Shown here piece by piece: positions 8,425 through 16,901 of a DNA stretch of 64,000 nt. The number at the start of each line of letters is the position of its first letter. Within the stretch, counting starts at the first letter, position 1. The stretch comes from Parasphingorhabdus sp. SCSIO 66989. Lineage in GTDB: Bacteria > Pseudomonadota > Alphaproteobacteria > Sphingomonadales > Sphingomonadaceae. The DNA lies in assembly GCF_032852305.1 (NCBI RefSeq), contig NZ_CP136594.1, positions 1,029,501 through 1,093,500 of the forward strand. Reading direction: 5' to 3'. Made by a program: the position numbers and the translations under genes. The notes under the pieces are model-generated. The model saw only the letters and a program-made list of their open reading frames with translations, had not been told where the DNA came from and ran no database searches.

Positions 8425-9207
8425 ATGGAACTCAACAATAGCATTTCAGCCGTTATCACCGGTGGCGCATCGGGTCTCGGCGCAGCCACCGCAAAACGCC
8501 TTGCCGAAAAGGGCGTCAAAGTTGCCCTGTTCGATCTCAACGAAGAAAAAGGCGAAGCACTCGCGGCTGAACTTGGCGGCACCTTCTGCAAGGTGAATGT
8601 CACCGAGGAAGAAAGCGTTGATGCCGGTTTTGAAAAGGCGCGCGCCGCCAATGGGCAGGAGCGTATCCTCGTCAATTGCGCCGGTATCGGCAATGCGATC
8701 AAGACCGCCAGCCGGTCCAAGGAAGATGGTTCGATCAAGCATTTCCCGCTCGATGCGTTCAACTTTGTTATTCAGGTTAATCTTGTCGGCACTTTCCGCT
8801 GTATCGCCAAATCGGCAGCGGGCATGCTGACGCTTGATCCGCTGGAAAATGGTGACCGCGGCGCAATGGTCAACACCGCATCGGTCGCGGCCGAAGATGG
8901 CCAGATCGGCCAGGCGGCCTATTCCGCTTCCAAGGGTGGCGTGGTTGGCATGACCTTGCCGATTGCCCGTGATCTGTCGCGCGAAGGCATCCGGGTTAAC
9001 ACCATTTTGCCGGGTATTTTCGATACGCCGCTGCTCGCCGGTGCGCCGCAAAATGTGCGTGATGCGCTGGGCGCGATGGTGCCGCATCCGCCGCGTCTGG
9101 GTATCCCCGATGAGTATGCCAAGCTTGCCTTGTGCATGATTGAGACCGGCTATTTCAACGGCGAAGATGTCCGCCTCGATGGCGGCATCCGCATGGCGCC
9201 ACGGTGA
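8425..9207 (+). CDS. SDR dehydrogenase, 3-hydroxyacyl-CoA dehydrogenase type II-like
   Basis: This 260-residue short-chain dehydrogenase has TGGASGLG (residues 12-19), NCAG (84-87), Ser153 and Tyr166/Lys170. The long insertion around residues 95-112 and the ending [11 protein letters not shown] resemble the HSD17B10-like 3-hydroxyacyl-CoA dehydrogenases. With the thiolase upstream and the hydratase downstream it would supply the NAD-dependent third step of beta-oxidation. The specific activity is inferred from this context and overall resemblance. Confidence 0.85.
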   Translation: MELNNSISAVITGGASGLGAATAKRLAEKGVKVALFDLNEEKGEALAAELGGTFCKVNVTEEESVDAGFEKARAANGQERILVNCAGIGNAIKTASRSKEDGSIKHFPLDAFNFVIQVNLVGTFRCIAKSAAGMLTLDPLENGDRGAMVNTASVAAEDGQIGQAAYSASKGGVVGMTLPIARDLSREGIRVNTILPGIFDTPLLAGAPQNVRDALGAMVPHPPRLGIPDEYAKLALCMIETGYFNGEDVRLDGGIRMAPR

Positions 9208-9215
9208 CTTTAAAG

Positions 9216-9363
9216 CCCCTCCTCTTCAGAGGAGGGGTTGGGGTGGTGGCGAGACGAAGTCGAGCTCGCGACAGCGAATTCTTACCCAGCCGCGGCACCA
9301 CCCCGCTGCGACTAAGGGCCTTACGGCCCTAAGTCTCACTGCCCCTCCTCTGAAGAGGAGGGG
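9216..9363. repeat. Intergenic palindromic element, copy 2 (148 bp)
   Basis: Terminal self-complementary blocks at 9216-9237 and 9342-9363 are followed inwards by GTTGGGGTGGTG on the left and CACCACCCC on the right. The interior contains GAGCTCGCG and GCGAATTC. It is the closest relative of the element at 29622-29770, with the same ends and the same order of internal words. It lies between the SDR and hydratase genes. Confidence 0.85.
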
Positions 9364-9376
9364 AGAGGAGATCGAC

Positions 9377-10246
9377 ATGACCGACTACACCCAAATCCGC
9401 TATGCTATTGCTGATGGTATAGCCACCATCACCCTCAACCGCCCGGACAAGATGAACGCCTTTACCGGCATCATGCAGCAGGAAATGTGCGCCGCCTTTG
9501 ATGCTATCGACGCGGATGATGCGGTGCGGGCGGTTATTGTCACTGGCGAGGGCAAAGCTTTTTGCGCCGGGGCTGACTTGACCCCTGATGATGGCCGTCA
9601 AGTCTTTGCCAGTGAGGATGAGGTACCCGATCTGGCGGATGAACGCGTCCGCGATAGTGGCGGGCGGCTGACCTTGCGGATATTCCAGTGCACAAAGCCG
9701 GTGATCGCAGCGGTCAATGGCGCGGCGGTTGGCATTGGCGCGACGATGCAGCTGGCGATGGATTTCCGTCTCGCCAGTGAGAAGGCGAAATACGGTTTCG
9801 TCTTTGCCCGCCGCGGCATTGTTCCCGAGGCCGCCTCAAGCTGGTTCCTGCCACGCCTTGTCGGCATGCAGCAAGCAATGGAATGGTGCATGACCGGTCG
9901 GGTTTTCCCCGCAGAGGAAGCATTGGCCGGTGGTCTGATCCGTTCGATCCACGCGCCTGATGATCTGTTGCCAGCGGCGACCGCATTGGCGCGCGAGATT
10001 GCCGACAATACCGCGCCGGTCTCGGTGGCAATGACCCGGGCAATGTTGTGGCGCCTGTCTGCCGAGGAGCATCCCATGATGGCGCACCGTATAGACAGTC
10101 GTGCCATCTTCACCCGGGCGCGCTCGGCAGATGCCAAAGAAGGTATCGCCAGCTTCCTGGAAAAACGTGAGGCTGCCTATCCCGACAAGGTGTCGACAGA
10201 TTTGCCCGACTTCTTCCCTTGGTGGGATGAACCTGACTATAAATAA
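9377..10246 (+). CDS. Enoyl-CoA hydratase/isomerase (crotonase family)
   Basis: This 289-residue crotonase-fold protein has the oxyanion-hole segment GKAFCAGADL near residue 58-67, the second oxyanion strand AAVGIGATMQLAMDFRLAS, and the glutamate-bearing helix RGIVPEAASSWFLPRLVG near 145-162. ATG 9377 is preceded by AGAGGAG, part of which belongs to the repeat element. It would hydrate 2-enoyl-CoA between the missing acyl-CoA dehydrogenase step and the SDR. No acyl-CoA dehydrogenase gene is visible in the cluster. Confidence 0.9.
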   Translation: MTDYTQIRYAIADGIATITLNRPDKMNAFTGIMQQEMCAAFDAIDADDAVRAVIVTGEGKAFCAGADLTPDDGRQVFASEDEVPDLADERVRDSGGRLTLRIFQCTKPVIAAVNGAAVGIGATMQLAMDFRLASEKAKYGFVFARRGIVPEAASSWFLPRLVGMQQAMEWCMTGRVFPAEEALAGGLIRSIHAPDDLLPAATALAREIADNTAPVSVAMTRAMLWRLSAEEHPMMAHRIDSRAIFTRARSADAKEGIASFLEKREAAYPDKVSTDLPDFFPWWDEPDYK

Positions 10247-10255
10247 CATGTATCT

Positions 10256-10909
10256 ATGACCAAGAATGCAACCAGAGCCGATCCAGCCAATAGTGATTTG
10301 GCGCAGAATGATGCGGGCAATGCACGCGAGCAGTTGCTTGATGCCGCCAGCGCGATCATGCGCGAGGGCGACACCGTGGATATTTCACTGAGTGAGCTCT
10401 CTTTGCGTTCGGGGCTGAACAGTGCGCTGGTCAAATATTATTTTGGCAACAAACAAGGGCTGATGCTGGCGCTGCTGGATCGCAATATGCGGCGTATTCT
10501 GACCAGCGTAGAAACCTTGCTGGCCAAGGATATGTCGCCTGATGACAAGATGCGTCGACATATCCGCGCGGCGATTTCGACCTATTTTGATTATCCCTAT
10601 CTCAATCGGCTGTTGATGCGGCTGGTGCGCGATTCTTCACCTGAAGATGCAGGCAAGATCGCCGATGATTATCTGCGTCCGCTTTCCGAAGCCTATAATC
10701 GGTTGATCAAGGATGGTGTCGAACAGGGCGTGTTCCGCGATATTGATCCGCAGCTTTTCTATTTCACGGTAACAGGCGCGGCGGACCGCTTTTTCTCCGC
10801 GCGCCTGGTGCTGCGACATTGCTTCAGTCAGGACAATCTGAACGAGGGGATGCGCGATTCCTATGCCGATCAGACGGTGGATATCATCATGCGCGGGATC
10901 ATGGTCTGA
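10256..10909 (+). CDS. TetR-family transcriptional regulator of the catabolic cluster
   Basis: This 217-residue protein has an N-terminal TetR helix-turn-helix around residues 24-75 (AREQLLDAASAIM, LSELSLRSGLNSALVKYYFGNKQGL). An alpha-helical ligand-binding domain with a TetR_C-like PYLNRLLMRLVRDSS segment follows. It starts 9 bases after the hydratase stop, so it is probably cotranscribed. The palindromes at 227 and 7038 are the best candidates for its operators, and acyl-CoA or a pathway acid the likely inducer. Both points are inference. Confidence 0.88.
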   Translation: MTKNATRADPANSDLAQNDAGNAREQLLDAASAIMREGDTVDISLSELSLRSGLNSALVKYYFGNKQGLMLALLDRNMRRILTSVETLLAKDMSPDDKMRRHIRAAISTYFDYPYLNRLLMRLVRDSSPEDAGKIADDYLRPLSEAYNRLIKDGVEQGVFRDIDPQLFYFTVTGAADRFFSARLVLRHCFSQDNLNEGMRDSYADQTVDIIMRGIMV

Positions 10910-11098
10910 AACTTGCCCTTTTGCACGACGTCGCCAATTATCCAACATCCATAAAAGTTCTTAATCGCACCGTCCCCTGACCGTTAGCGCGTATATGGAT
11001 TGGTGTTTCCCGGCTTTACCTAGTCGGCAGAAACGCCGCTATGGCAGGAAAGGTACCCCTATGGGTGTTGCGGAATCCTTTGGGTTCGCGGTGGCTGG

Positions 11099-11512
11099 AT
11101 GTTAGCCGCAGCGACGGCATTGGACAGGTCGGTTGCAAGGTTGCGGCTTGCGCTGCAGGCTGAAGATATTGGCGATGTCCGGGACATGCATGCCGAGGTG
11201 CGGCGGCAATTCACGGCGTTGCGTGAACAGCCGGAATGGCTCTCCAGTGATCGCTATGGCGTGCAATTGCGCCTGCTGGTAAAGTCGCTGAGCGAGGCCG
11301 ATAGGGTTCTGGCCCATGCCAATGATATCAATGACAGCACTACCGCCCATGAATCAGTCGTGCATTGGCCTTCGCCGGAGCCAGAGCCGGTCAATGATGA
11401 TCGCTCAACGGCCAGCATGTTGACGACACGGACCAAGGCGCTGGAGGATATACGCCGCAAGATGCAGGCCTTTCGGGTGGCGCATCTGGATGGCGACACG
11501 GAAACTCAATAG
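11099..11512 (+). CDS. Uncharacterised small protein, 137 residues
   Basis: I do not recognise this protein. It is mostly helical in character, with heptad-like stretches in residues 5-70 (RSVARLRLALQAEDIGDVRDMHAEVRRQ) and 105-130. A Pro/Glu-rich linker near residues 88-98 separates the two helical parts. There is no signal peptide or membrane segment. The start is weakly supported, as no clear ribosome binding site precedes ATG 11099. Nothing in its neighbours suggests a function. Confidence 0.55.
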   Translation: MLAAATALDRSVARLRLALQAEDIGDVRDMHAEVRRQFTALREQPEWLSSDRYGVQLRLLVKSLSEADRVLAHANDINDSTTAHESVVHWPSPEPEPVNDDRSTASMLTTRTKALEDIRRKMQAFRVAHLDGDTETQ

Positions 11513-11550
11513 CCATCCAAAGAGTCCGGCGTGAGCCTGTGAGAGCAGTC

Positions 11551-11976
11551 TTAGCTGGCCCGTGTCCAATATTGCGATTGGCAAAATATGGCGACACAGC
11601 CCTGAACCTTGAGCTTACCATTCTTCAGCAGAGTGATGTTGGTGGTGTAGGTACGGCCTGTCTTCGGATCATATGCCTTGCCGTTCCACTTTGTATCATC
11701 GGGGCGAAAGTTCAGCAGCACCGGCAAGCCCAATACCGGACGCGAGCGTAACTTGGGGTTGGGATTGTTGACATCCTTCTGATTGGCGTCAGGTGTTTGC
11801 ACCAAAATCCGCTCAATCTTGCCGCAGACCGTGGAGCCGCATTGGCTGATGGTGATGATCGAATCCTTCTCTTCGGTGAGCCAGCGACCATTGATGCTGG
11901 CCGGTCGCGCAAGAGCGGGTGCAAGGACTGCGCTGGCCAGGGTTAGCGCCAGCAAGAACCTGATCATTTTCATCAT
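11551..11976 (-). CDS. DUF2147 domain secreted protein
   Basis: This 141-residue protein has a signal peptide (MMKMIRFLLALTLASAVLAPALA) followed by GRWLTEEKDSIITISQCGSTVCGKI and NGKAYDPKTGRTYTTNITL. These match the DUF2147 pattern: an N-terminal GxW, a paired-cysteine CG..xCGKI motif and a lipocalin-like beta-rich body. The ATG at 11976 has AAGGGAG upstream, which decides it over a longer frame. Its role is unknown; it is probably periplasmic. Its 3' end faces the uncharacterised gene at 11099. Confidence 0.82.
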   Translation of the reverse strand: MMKMIRFLLALTLASAVLAPALARPASINGRWLTEEKDSIITISQCGSTVCGKIERILVQTPDANQKDVNNPNPKLRSRPVLGLPVLLNFRPDDTKWNGKAYDPKTGRTYTTNITLLKNGKLKVQGCVAIFCQSQYWTRAS

Positions 11977-12103
11977 CGAATAATTCTCCCTTGCCAGCGC
12001 GATTGCACCGGTTGACAGCATTGCATCTGCGCGAAAAGTGCGCGAAGACTATCATGACATTCGGCGATAAAACAGCCGAGATTACACCGGGAGGATGCAA
12101 TAT

Positions 12104-13312
12104 ATGAAAAAAGGAAATCGGGTCGCTATGCTGGGTGCCATAACCCTGGCATTGACCGCAGCGCCAGCCATTGCCGAGACGCATAATATCGCCGCGGGAG
12201 CGGATGCGCAGGAGAAGCTGCAGGAAGCTATGATCCTCGCCGAACCGGGTGATGAAATTGTGCTGGCAGAAGGCACCTATGCGCTGACTGATGGCCTGTC
12301 GCTCGATGTTGACAATGTCACCGTGCGCGGAGCCGGGGCCGATAAGACGATCCTTGATTTTGCAAACCAGCAAGGCAGCGGCGAGGGATTGTTGGTCACC
12401 TCGGATAATGTGGTTCTGCGCGATTTCACCGTGCGCGACAGCAAAGGCGATGGCATCAAATCCAAGGGTGCCGATAATATCGTCTATTATCGCCTCACCG
12501 TAGAATGGAGCGGGGGCCCAAAGGAAACCAATGGTGCCTATGGCATCTATCCGGTGGAATCGGAAAATGTGCTGGTTGATGCGACTACGGTTACCGGCGC
12601 ATCCGATGCGGGCATTTATGTCGGCCAGTCGCGCAATATCATCGTGCGCAACAATCATGTGACCTATAATGTTGCCGGGATTGAGATTGAGAACAGCTTC
12701 AATGCCGATGTCTATGGCAATCTGACAGAGAATAACACCGGCGGGATATTGGTGTTTGACCTGCCCAACCTGCCGCAACAGGGCGGCCATGATGTACGGA
12801 TTTTCGGCAACACATTGCGCGATAACAACACGCCAAATTTCGCGCCTGAGGGCAATATTGTCGCCAGCGTACCGGCAGGCTCGGGCGTCATGATCATGGC
12901 CAATCGTGATGTCGAGGTCTTTGGCAATGTGTTTGAAGATCATGGTACGGCTAACGTGATCATTGTCGGTTATCAGCAGCCTTTTGAGGACGACAATTAT
13001 CAGCCGCTCGCCAACCGCATCCGGGTTGGAAATAACAGCCATGGCAAGGCAGGCTATAAGCCGGGTTTCCCCGAAGGCGCATTGCTGGCTGCGGCGATGG
13101 GCGGGTCTTTGCCGCCGATCATCTGGGATGGCACCGGTGAGGGCGTGGTCTCGAAGGATAGCGCACCCGCGCTTAGCCTGAACCTTTCCAAGCCTGACCA
13201 GTCACTGACAGAGGCACAGCCAGCCATGGCGGACTTTGGCGATGCAAATGCCGATATGACGGTGCCTGCCGTTGTCATGCCTGAAGCTATGGAGGCGATT
13301 GTCAAAAGATGA
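12104..13312 (+). CDS. Secreted parallel beta-helix repeat protein
   Basis: This 402-residue protein has a signal peptide ending AAPAIAE and then many beta-helix rungs such as NVTVRGAGADKTILDF, NVVLRDFTVRDSKGDGI, NIIVRNNHVTYNVAGIEI and DVEVFGNVFEDHGTANV. This is the NosD/pectate-lyase-like right-handed helix fold. The start at 12104 is 9 bases from GGGAGG; an in-frame ATG at 12095 touches that site. Its stop overlaps the start of a diheme cytochrome c. I recall this pairing as a recurrent one in proteobacteria (the TIGR03805/TIGR03806 families). It is probably periplasmic; the substrate is unknown. Confidence 0.85.
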   Translation: MKKGNRVAMLGAITLALTAAPAIAETHNIAAGADAQEKLQEAMILAEPGDEIVLAEGTYALTDGLSLDVDNVTVRGAGADKTILDFANQQGSGEGLLVTSDNVVLRDFTVRDSKGDGIKSKGADNIVYYRLTVEWSGGPKETNGAYGIYPVESENVLVDATTVTGASDAGIYVGQSRNIIVRNNHVTYNVAGIEIENSFNADVYGNLTENNTGGILVFDLPNLPQQGGHDVRIFGNTLRDNNTPNFAPEGNIVASVPAGSGVMIMANRDVEVFGNVFEDHGTANVIIVGYQQPFEDDNYQPLANRIRVGNNSHGKAGYKPGFPEGALLAAAMGGSLPPIIWDGTGEGVVSKDSAPALSLNLSKPDQSLTEAQPAMADFGDANADMTVPAVVMPEAMEAIVKR

Positions 13313-14373
13313 TCCGCGCATTTCTTGCTGTTTCTGCCCTACTGCTGGTCGGTGCCTTTGCGCCGGCCGCGCTTGCCCCTGTTCAGGATGCCGCGATTAC
13401 CGAAAAGGGCTTCCCGAAAAAGCTCTCTGATTATGGTTTTTTCGCGGTTCTGCCTGAACAGGTTCCAGCGGATGGGGTGCAGCCTTATGTCCTGAATGCA
13501 GCGCTTTTCTCTGACAAGGCAGAGAAGCGGCGCTTTATGTATGTCCCTGCCGGGCAGGAGGTTAGCTTTGCCTCACGTGACGGGCTTTTGCAGCTTCCTG
13601 TGGGCAGCGCACTGATCAAGACATTCGGCTATGAGAATGAAGCGGGCGTGTTTGAGCCGATTGAAACACGGCTGCTGCTCCACCGCGCCAATGGCTGGCT
13701 TGCCTTGCCCTATATTTGGGACGAGGATGGCCAGGATGCGACGCTGAAGGTCACAGGCGGACGATTAGAGATTGAGGCGCCTGTTGGCCCCGACGGCGCG
13801 CGGCAGATGTTTACCTATTCTGTGCCGAACAAGAACCAGTGCAAGGGGTGTCATGCCCTTGGCGGTGAAGTCACTCCCATCGGACCCAAGCTGCGCAATC
13901 TCAACAATGGTGCGAGCGATAGCAGCAACCAGATTATCGCCTGGCGCGAAGCGGGCATTTTGCCGAACCGCTTTCCCGATCATCCGATCATGCCGCGCTT
14001 TGACACCAAAGATGCGCCGATAGGCGAGCGGGCGCGTGCCTATCTCGATATCAACTGCGCCCATTGCCACAATCGTCAAGGGCCAGCGAGCAATTCAGGT
14101 CTGTATCTTACATATCAGGAAAGCAATGACACGGCGCTTGGCTTGTACAAACGCCCGGTTGCTGCGGGACGCGGCAGCGGCAATCGTGAATTTGCCATCC
14201 ATCCCGGCCAGCCAGAGGCCTCGATCATGCTCTATCGCATGGACTCGACTGATCCCGGTATCGCTATGCCGGAGCTCGGCCGTAGTCTGATTGATGACCA
14301 GGGCGTAGCACTGGTGCGCGAATGGATTGCCAGCCTGGAAGGCCAGAGCGACGACAAGAAAGACAGTTTATGA
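13309..14373 (+). CDS. Diheme c-type cytochrome, SO2930/HNE_0200-like
   Basis: This 354-residue exported protein has a signal peptide (residues 1-23) and two heme-c attachment sites, CKGCH near residue 177 and CAHCH near 249. The closing segment PGQPEASIMLYRMDSTDPGIAMPELGRS resembles the C-terminal cytochrome domain of the SO2930 family. The ATG overlaps the stop of the beta-helix gene. Its own stop overlaps the start of mtnP, giving a tight three-gene unit. It presumably moves electrons in the periplasm together with the beta-helix protein. No redox partner is encoded nearby. Confidence 0.85.
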   Translation: MIRAFLAVSALLLVGAFAPAALAPVQDAAITEKGFPKKLSDYGFFAVLPEQVPADGVQPYVLNAALFSDKAEKRRFMYVPAGQEVSFASRDGLLQLPVGSALIKTFGYENEAGVFEPIETRLLLHRANGWLALPYIWDEDGQDATLKVTGGRLEIEAPVGPDGARQMFTYSVPNKNQCKGCHALGGEVTPIGPKLRNLNNGASDSSNQIIAWREAGILPNRFPDHPIMPRFDTKDAPIGERARAYLDINCAHCHNRQGPASNSGLYLTYQESNDTALGLYKRPVAAGRGSGNREFAIHPGQPEASIMLYRMDSTDPGIAMPELGRSLIDDQGVALVREWIASLEGQSDDKKDSL

Positions 14374-15242
14374 GCGAATGGACAATCGGGGTCATTGGCG
14401 GCTCCGGGCTTTACGCTGTTGATGGCCTGGAAAATGTGCAGGAAATCGCGGTCGAAAGCCCCTTTGGCGAACCATCAGCCCCGCTGGTCATGGGTGAAAT
14501 GGCCGGGCATCGCTTCGTCTTTCTACCGCGCCATGGCAAAGGGCACCGCCTCACGCCAACCGAAGTCAATGCGCGGGCTAATATCGATGCCCTGAAGCGC
14601 GCTGGCTGTACCGATATTGTCGCGATATCGGCGATCGGGTCATTGCAAGAAGAATTGCCTCCCGGACAATTCGTGATTGTCGATCAGTTTATCGACCGCA
14701 CCCGCCAGCGCGCCTCTACTTTCTTCACCAGCGGCATGGTGGCGCATGTCTCCATGGCCGACCCAGTGTGTCCGCGGCTGTCCGATATGGTAGCCGGTGC
14801 CTCAGAAGAGGCGGGCGCCAATGTTGCCAAAGGCGGAACCTATCTGGCGATGGAAGGGCCGCAATTCTCATCACGTGCCGAGAGCCATCTCTATCGCAGC
14901 TGGGGCGCCGATGTCATCGGTATGACCGCCATGCCCGAAGCCAAGCTGGCGCGCGAGGCGGAGCTGCCCTATGCACTGGTCGGCATGGTCACCGACTATG
15001 ACTGCTGGCGCGAACATGAAGCGCCAGTCGAGGTTGAAGCGGTAATCGCCCAGATGAACGCCAACGCCACCAAGGCGCGCGCCATGCTGCAAGCACTGGC
15101 AGCCTCTTTGCCAGACAAGCGCGATGCTAGTCCTATCGATACATGCCTTGACTATGCGCTGATTACTTCACCAGAAGCCCGGGACCCAGCTCTATTGGCC
15201 AAGTTGGATGCGGTGATGGGCCGCATCCACAAAAAAGGTTGA
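14370..15242 (+). CDS. mtnP: S-methyl-5'-thioadenosine phosphorylase
   Basis: This 290-residue PNP/MTAP-family enzyme cleaves methylthioadenosine with phosphate to adenine and methylthioribose-1-phosphate in the methionine salvage pathway. The N-terminal IGVIGGSGLY, the phosphate-site PRHGKGH, AISAIGSLQ, AMEGPQFSSRAES and DVIGMTAMPEAKLAREAEL segments are all typical. ATG 14370 overlaps the cytochrome gene's TGA in an ATGA arrangement, which fixes the start. Coupling of a salvage enzyme to exported proteins is unexpected and may only reflect compact gene packing. Confidence 0.92.
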   Translation: MSEWTIGVIGGSGLYAVDGLENVQEIAVESPFGEPSAPLVMGEMAGHRFVFLPRHGKGHRLTPTEVNARANIDALKRAGCTDIVAISAIGSLQEELPPGQFVIVDQFIDRTRQRASTFFTSGMVAHVSMADPVCPRLSDMVAGASEEAGANVAKGGTYLAMEGPQFSSRAESHLYRSWGADVIGMTAMPEAKLAREAELPYALVGMVTDYDCWREHEAPVEVEAVIAQMNANATKARAMLQALAASLPDKRDASPIDTCLDYALITSPEARDPALLAKLDAVMGRIHKKG

Positions 15243-15709
15243 ATTCTCTGGGAACAATTCTGCCGTTGCTGCATTATTTCGGGTTTGGCGAAGTGTAAAA
15301 ATCCTCAGGGGTTTGGAGAGGAAACAGCGGGCTGATGAAAAGATGCTCTTAGCTGATTTTCAGGTCTGCATTGAGCGAAGCACAGGAATAAGCTTGTGCA
15401 TAAGCTATATTCGGACTTCGTGTTGTATCTCTTGGGCTACAAATATATATTAACATATGTGTAAATAAACCTAAACATTGAGGTTTCGTCTCTCAATATT
15501 CAGGCCATCGGGAGCAATTTCGAGAAAATAATACCCGGCACAAAGACCTTCTCTGGCGTCTGAATGATTCGGCATTCAGGCATTTATGTAACAAAGTATC
15601 ATCAAATAACCGCAAAACCGGCGGGATTTTGCGCGGTTTTACGTAAAATCTGCTGCTTTATACTATAAATGCACTTGATCTTGCCGGGGTCATTCCATAG
15701 CTAAAAGCT
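15243..15709. other. 467-bp intergenic region, AT-richer, no gene seen
   Basis: No convincing open frame is seen on either strand. Visible structure includes an imperfect inverted repeat ACCGCAAAA (15609-15617) with TTTTGCGCGGT (15627-15637), TATACT/TATAAAT sequences around 15658-15670 that could serve as a -10 box, and the hairpin over the next start codon. The region is AT-richer than its flanks. Confidence 0.6.
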
Positions 15710-15713
15710 ATGG
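15695..15713 (+). promoter_or_regulatory. Hairpin covering an acetyltransferase start codon
   Basis: CCATAGCT (15695-15702), loop AAA and AGCTATGG (15706-15713) form a perfect 8-bp stem that contains ATG 15710-15712. In RNA this would hide the first start codon; an in-frame ATG at 15716 lies just outside. As DNA it could equally be an operator. Confidence 0.5.
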
Positions 15714-16198
15714 CAATGGTGGAAATCAGACAGTTTGATCGAAGCTTTACGGCTGCACTGACGGATATCACGCTTCGGTCATTAGAGGCCATGCACGATG
15801 GCACCCGTGCAGAGGTGTTCGATAATATCTACAAGCCATTCTACCTTCATGACGAAGACCCTGGCAATACAGATACTCTGCTCGCAATCATTGAGGCCCA
15901 GCCCGAGGCGATATGGGTTGCTTCCATAGCAGATGATGTGGTCGGGTTTATCGCTGTTCGCATGAACAACGTCGATGCGCTAGGCGAAGTGTTTATGCTC
16001 ACCGTATCCCCAGCTCACCAAGGGAAAGGTGTAGGCCAGAGCCTTTTGTCACATGTTGAGACGGTGCTACGCAACAAAGGCATGAAAATTGTAACCGTCG
16101 AAACAATAACACAGGATTTTGCGCCGCCAGCCAAACGCATTTACGAGAATTTGGGCTATGATCCATGGCCGGTAGAGCGCTTCTTCAAGATACTCTGA
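15710..16198 (+). CDS. GNAT N-acetyltransferase, paralogue A
   Basis: This 162-residue GNAT protein has GEVFMLTVSPAHQGKGVGQSLL, in which QGKGVG is the acetyl-CoA pyrophosphate loop, and ends in YENLGYDPWPVERFFKIL. The C-terminal YE-x-GY-xx-WPV-x-R-FK-x-L pattern, total length and domain order match the convergent gene at 16245, so the two are paralogues. The start codon lies in a perfect hairpin; ATG 15716 is an alternative. The substrate is unknown. Confidence 0.85.
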   Translation: MAMVEIRQFDRSFTAALTDITLRSLEAMHDGTRAEVFDNIYKPFYLHDEDPGNTDTLLAIIEAQPEAIWVASIADDVVGFIAVRMNNVDALGEVFMLTVSPAHQGKGVGQSLLSHVETVLRNKGMKIVTVETITQDFAPPAKRIYENLGYDPWPVERFFKIL

Positions 16199-16244
16199 TC
16201 TTGTCTTCGCCGATATCTCGACACTGATAATCAGGTGGCGAGCG

Positions 16245-16733
16245 CTACAGCTTCTTGAAATAGCGCGCGACTGGCCATGTTTTATAGCCCATGGCTTCAT
16301 AGGTTTTCCGTGCAGGCATGTGGCCGGAATCCCCGACAGTCTCCAGCATTACCATTTTCATTCCTGCCGACCTGATCCGGTCTTCTGCAAAGGCCATCAG
16401 CTGCCGTCCGATTGATTGCCGCTGCAGTTCTGGTTCGACTGCAATCAAGTGGATCTCCCCCATATTGTCTTCGGGATGCATGCGCATGCCCAGGAAACCG
16501 GCTAGGGACCCACTGTGCAGCGCCAGCCAGAAATTCTCCGGTTCAGAATGCAACAGCGCGCGTATGTCGGCGGCCTGGCGCATTTGCCAGCCAGCGGGGT
16601 AGAAATTGTCGTAGACAAGGCTCGGCACCTCATCTCTGGTCTTCCCAAATACCGGCATCCATGACCTGATCGCAAGCGCAATGACCCTGTCACAATAATC
16701 TTGTGTGTATGGGATAATCGATATCTCGGTCAT
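16245..16733 (-). CDS. GNAT N-acetyltransferase, paralogue B
   Basis: This 162-residue GNAT protein has GEIHLIAVEPELQRQSIGRQLM (pyrophosphate loop RQSIGR) and the ending YEAMGYKTWPVARYFKKL. It shares length and C-terminal signature with the neighbouring plus-strand gene and faces it tail to tail across 46 bases. That arrangement suggests an inverted duplication followed by divergence. No partner gene indicates the acetylated substrate. tRNA-Arg lies just upstream on the same strand. Confidence 0.85.
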   Translation of the reverse strand: MTEISIIPYTQDYCDRVIALAIRSWMPVFGKTRDEVPSLVYDNFYPAGWQMRQAADIRALLHSEPENFWLALHSGSLAGFLGMRMHPEDNMGEIHLIAVEPELQRQSIGRQLMAFAEDRIRSAGMKMVMLETVGDSGHMPARKTYEAMGYKTWPVARYFKKL

Positions 16734-16752
16734 AACGTCTTCCGGCGGGTCG

Positions 16753-16829
16753 TGGCGCGCCCGGCAGGACTCGAACCTGCTGCCTCAAGATTAGAAGTCT
16801 CGCGCTCTATCCAGATGAGCTACGGGCGC
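16753..16829 (-). tRNA. tRNA-Arg (anticodon TCT)
   Basis: Read on the minus strand, GCGCCCG (from 16829) pairs with CGGGCGC, followed by discriminator G and an encoded CCA ending at 16753. The D arm has GCTC and GGATAGAGC. The anticodon loop CTTCTAA carries TCT, and the T arm has the GGTTCGAGTCC pattern. The full cloverleaf is 77 nucleotides, so it reads AGA codons. Confidence 0.95.
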
Positions 16830-16901
16830 GCGTGATGCCATTGCATCGCGCCGCTTCATAGCCATGTTTGCGCCTTAGGCAAACTAGGATATGGCGCATT
16901 T

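Noticed and set aside
11813-13042. Long antisense frame of 409 codons opposite the beta-helix gene
   Set aside because: It lies opposite a gene with a signal peptide, a ribosome binding site and clear repeats. Its own product is compositionally odd and has no recognisable motif, as expected of the complement of a GC-rich gene.
16753-16829. tRNA-Arg as an integration site of a mobile element
   Set aside because: No integrase gene and no repeated 3' tRNA fragment is seen on either side; flanking genes look chromosomal.
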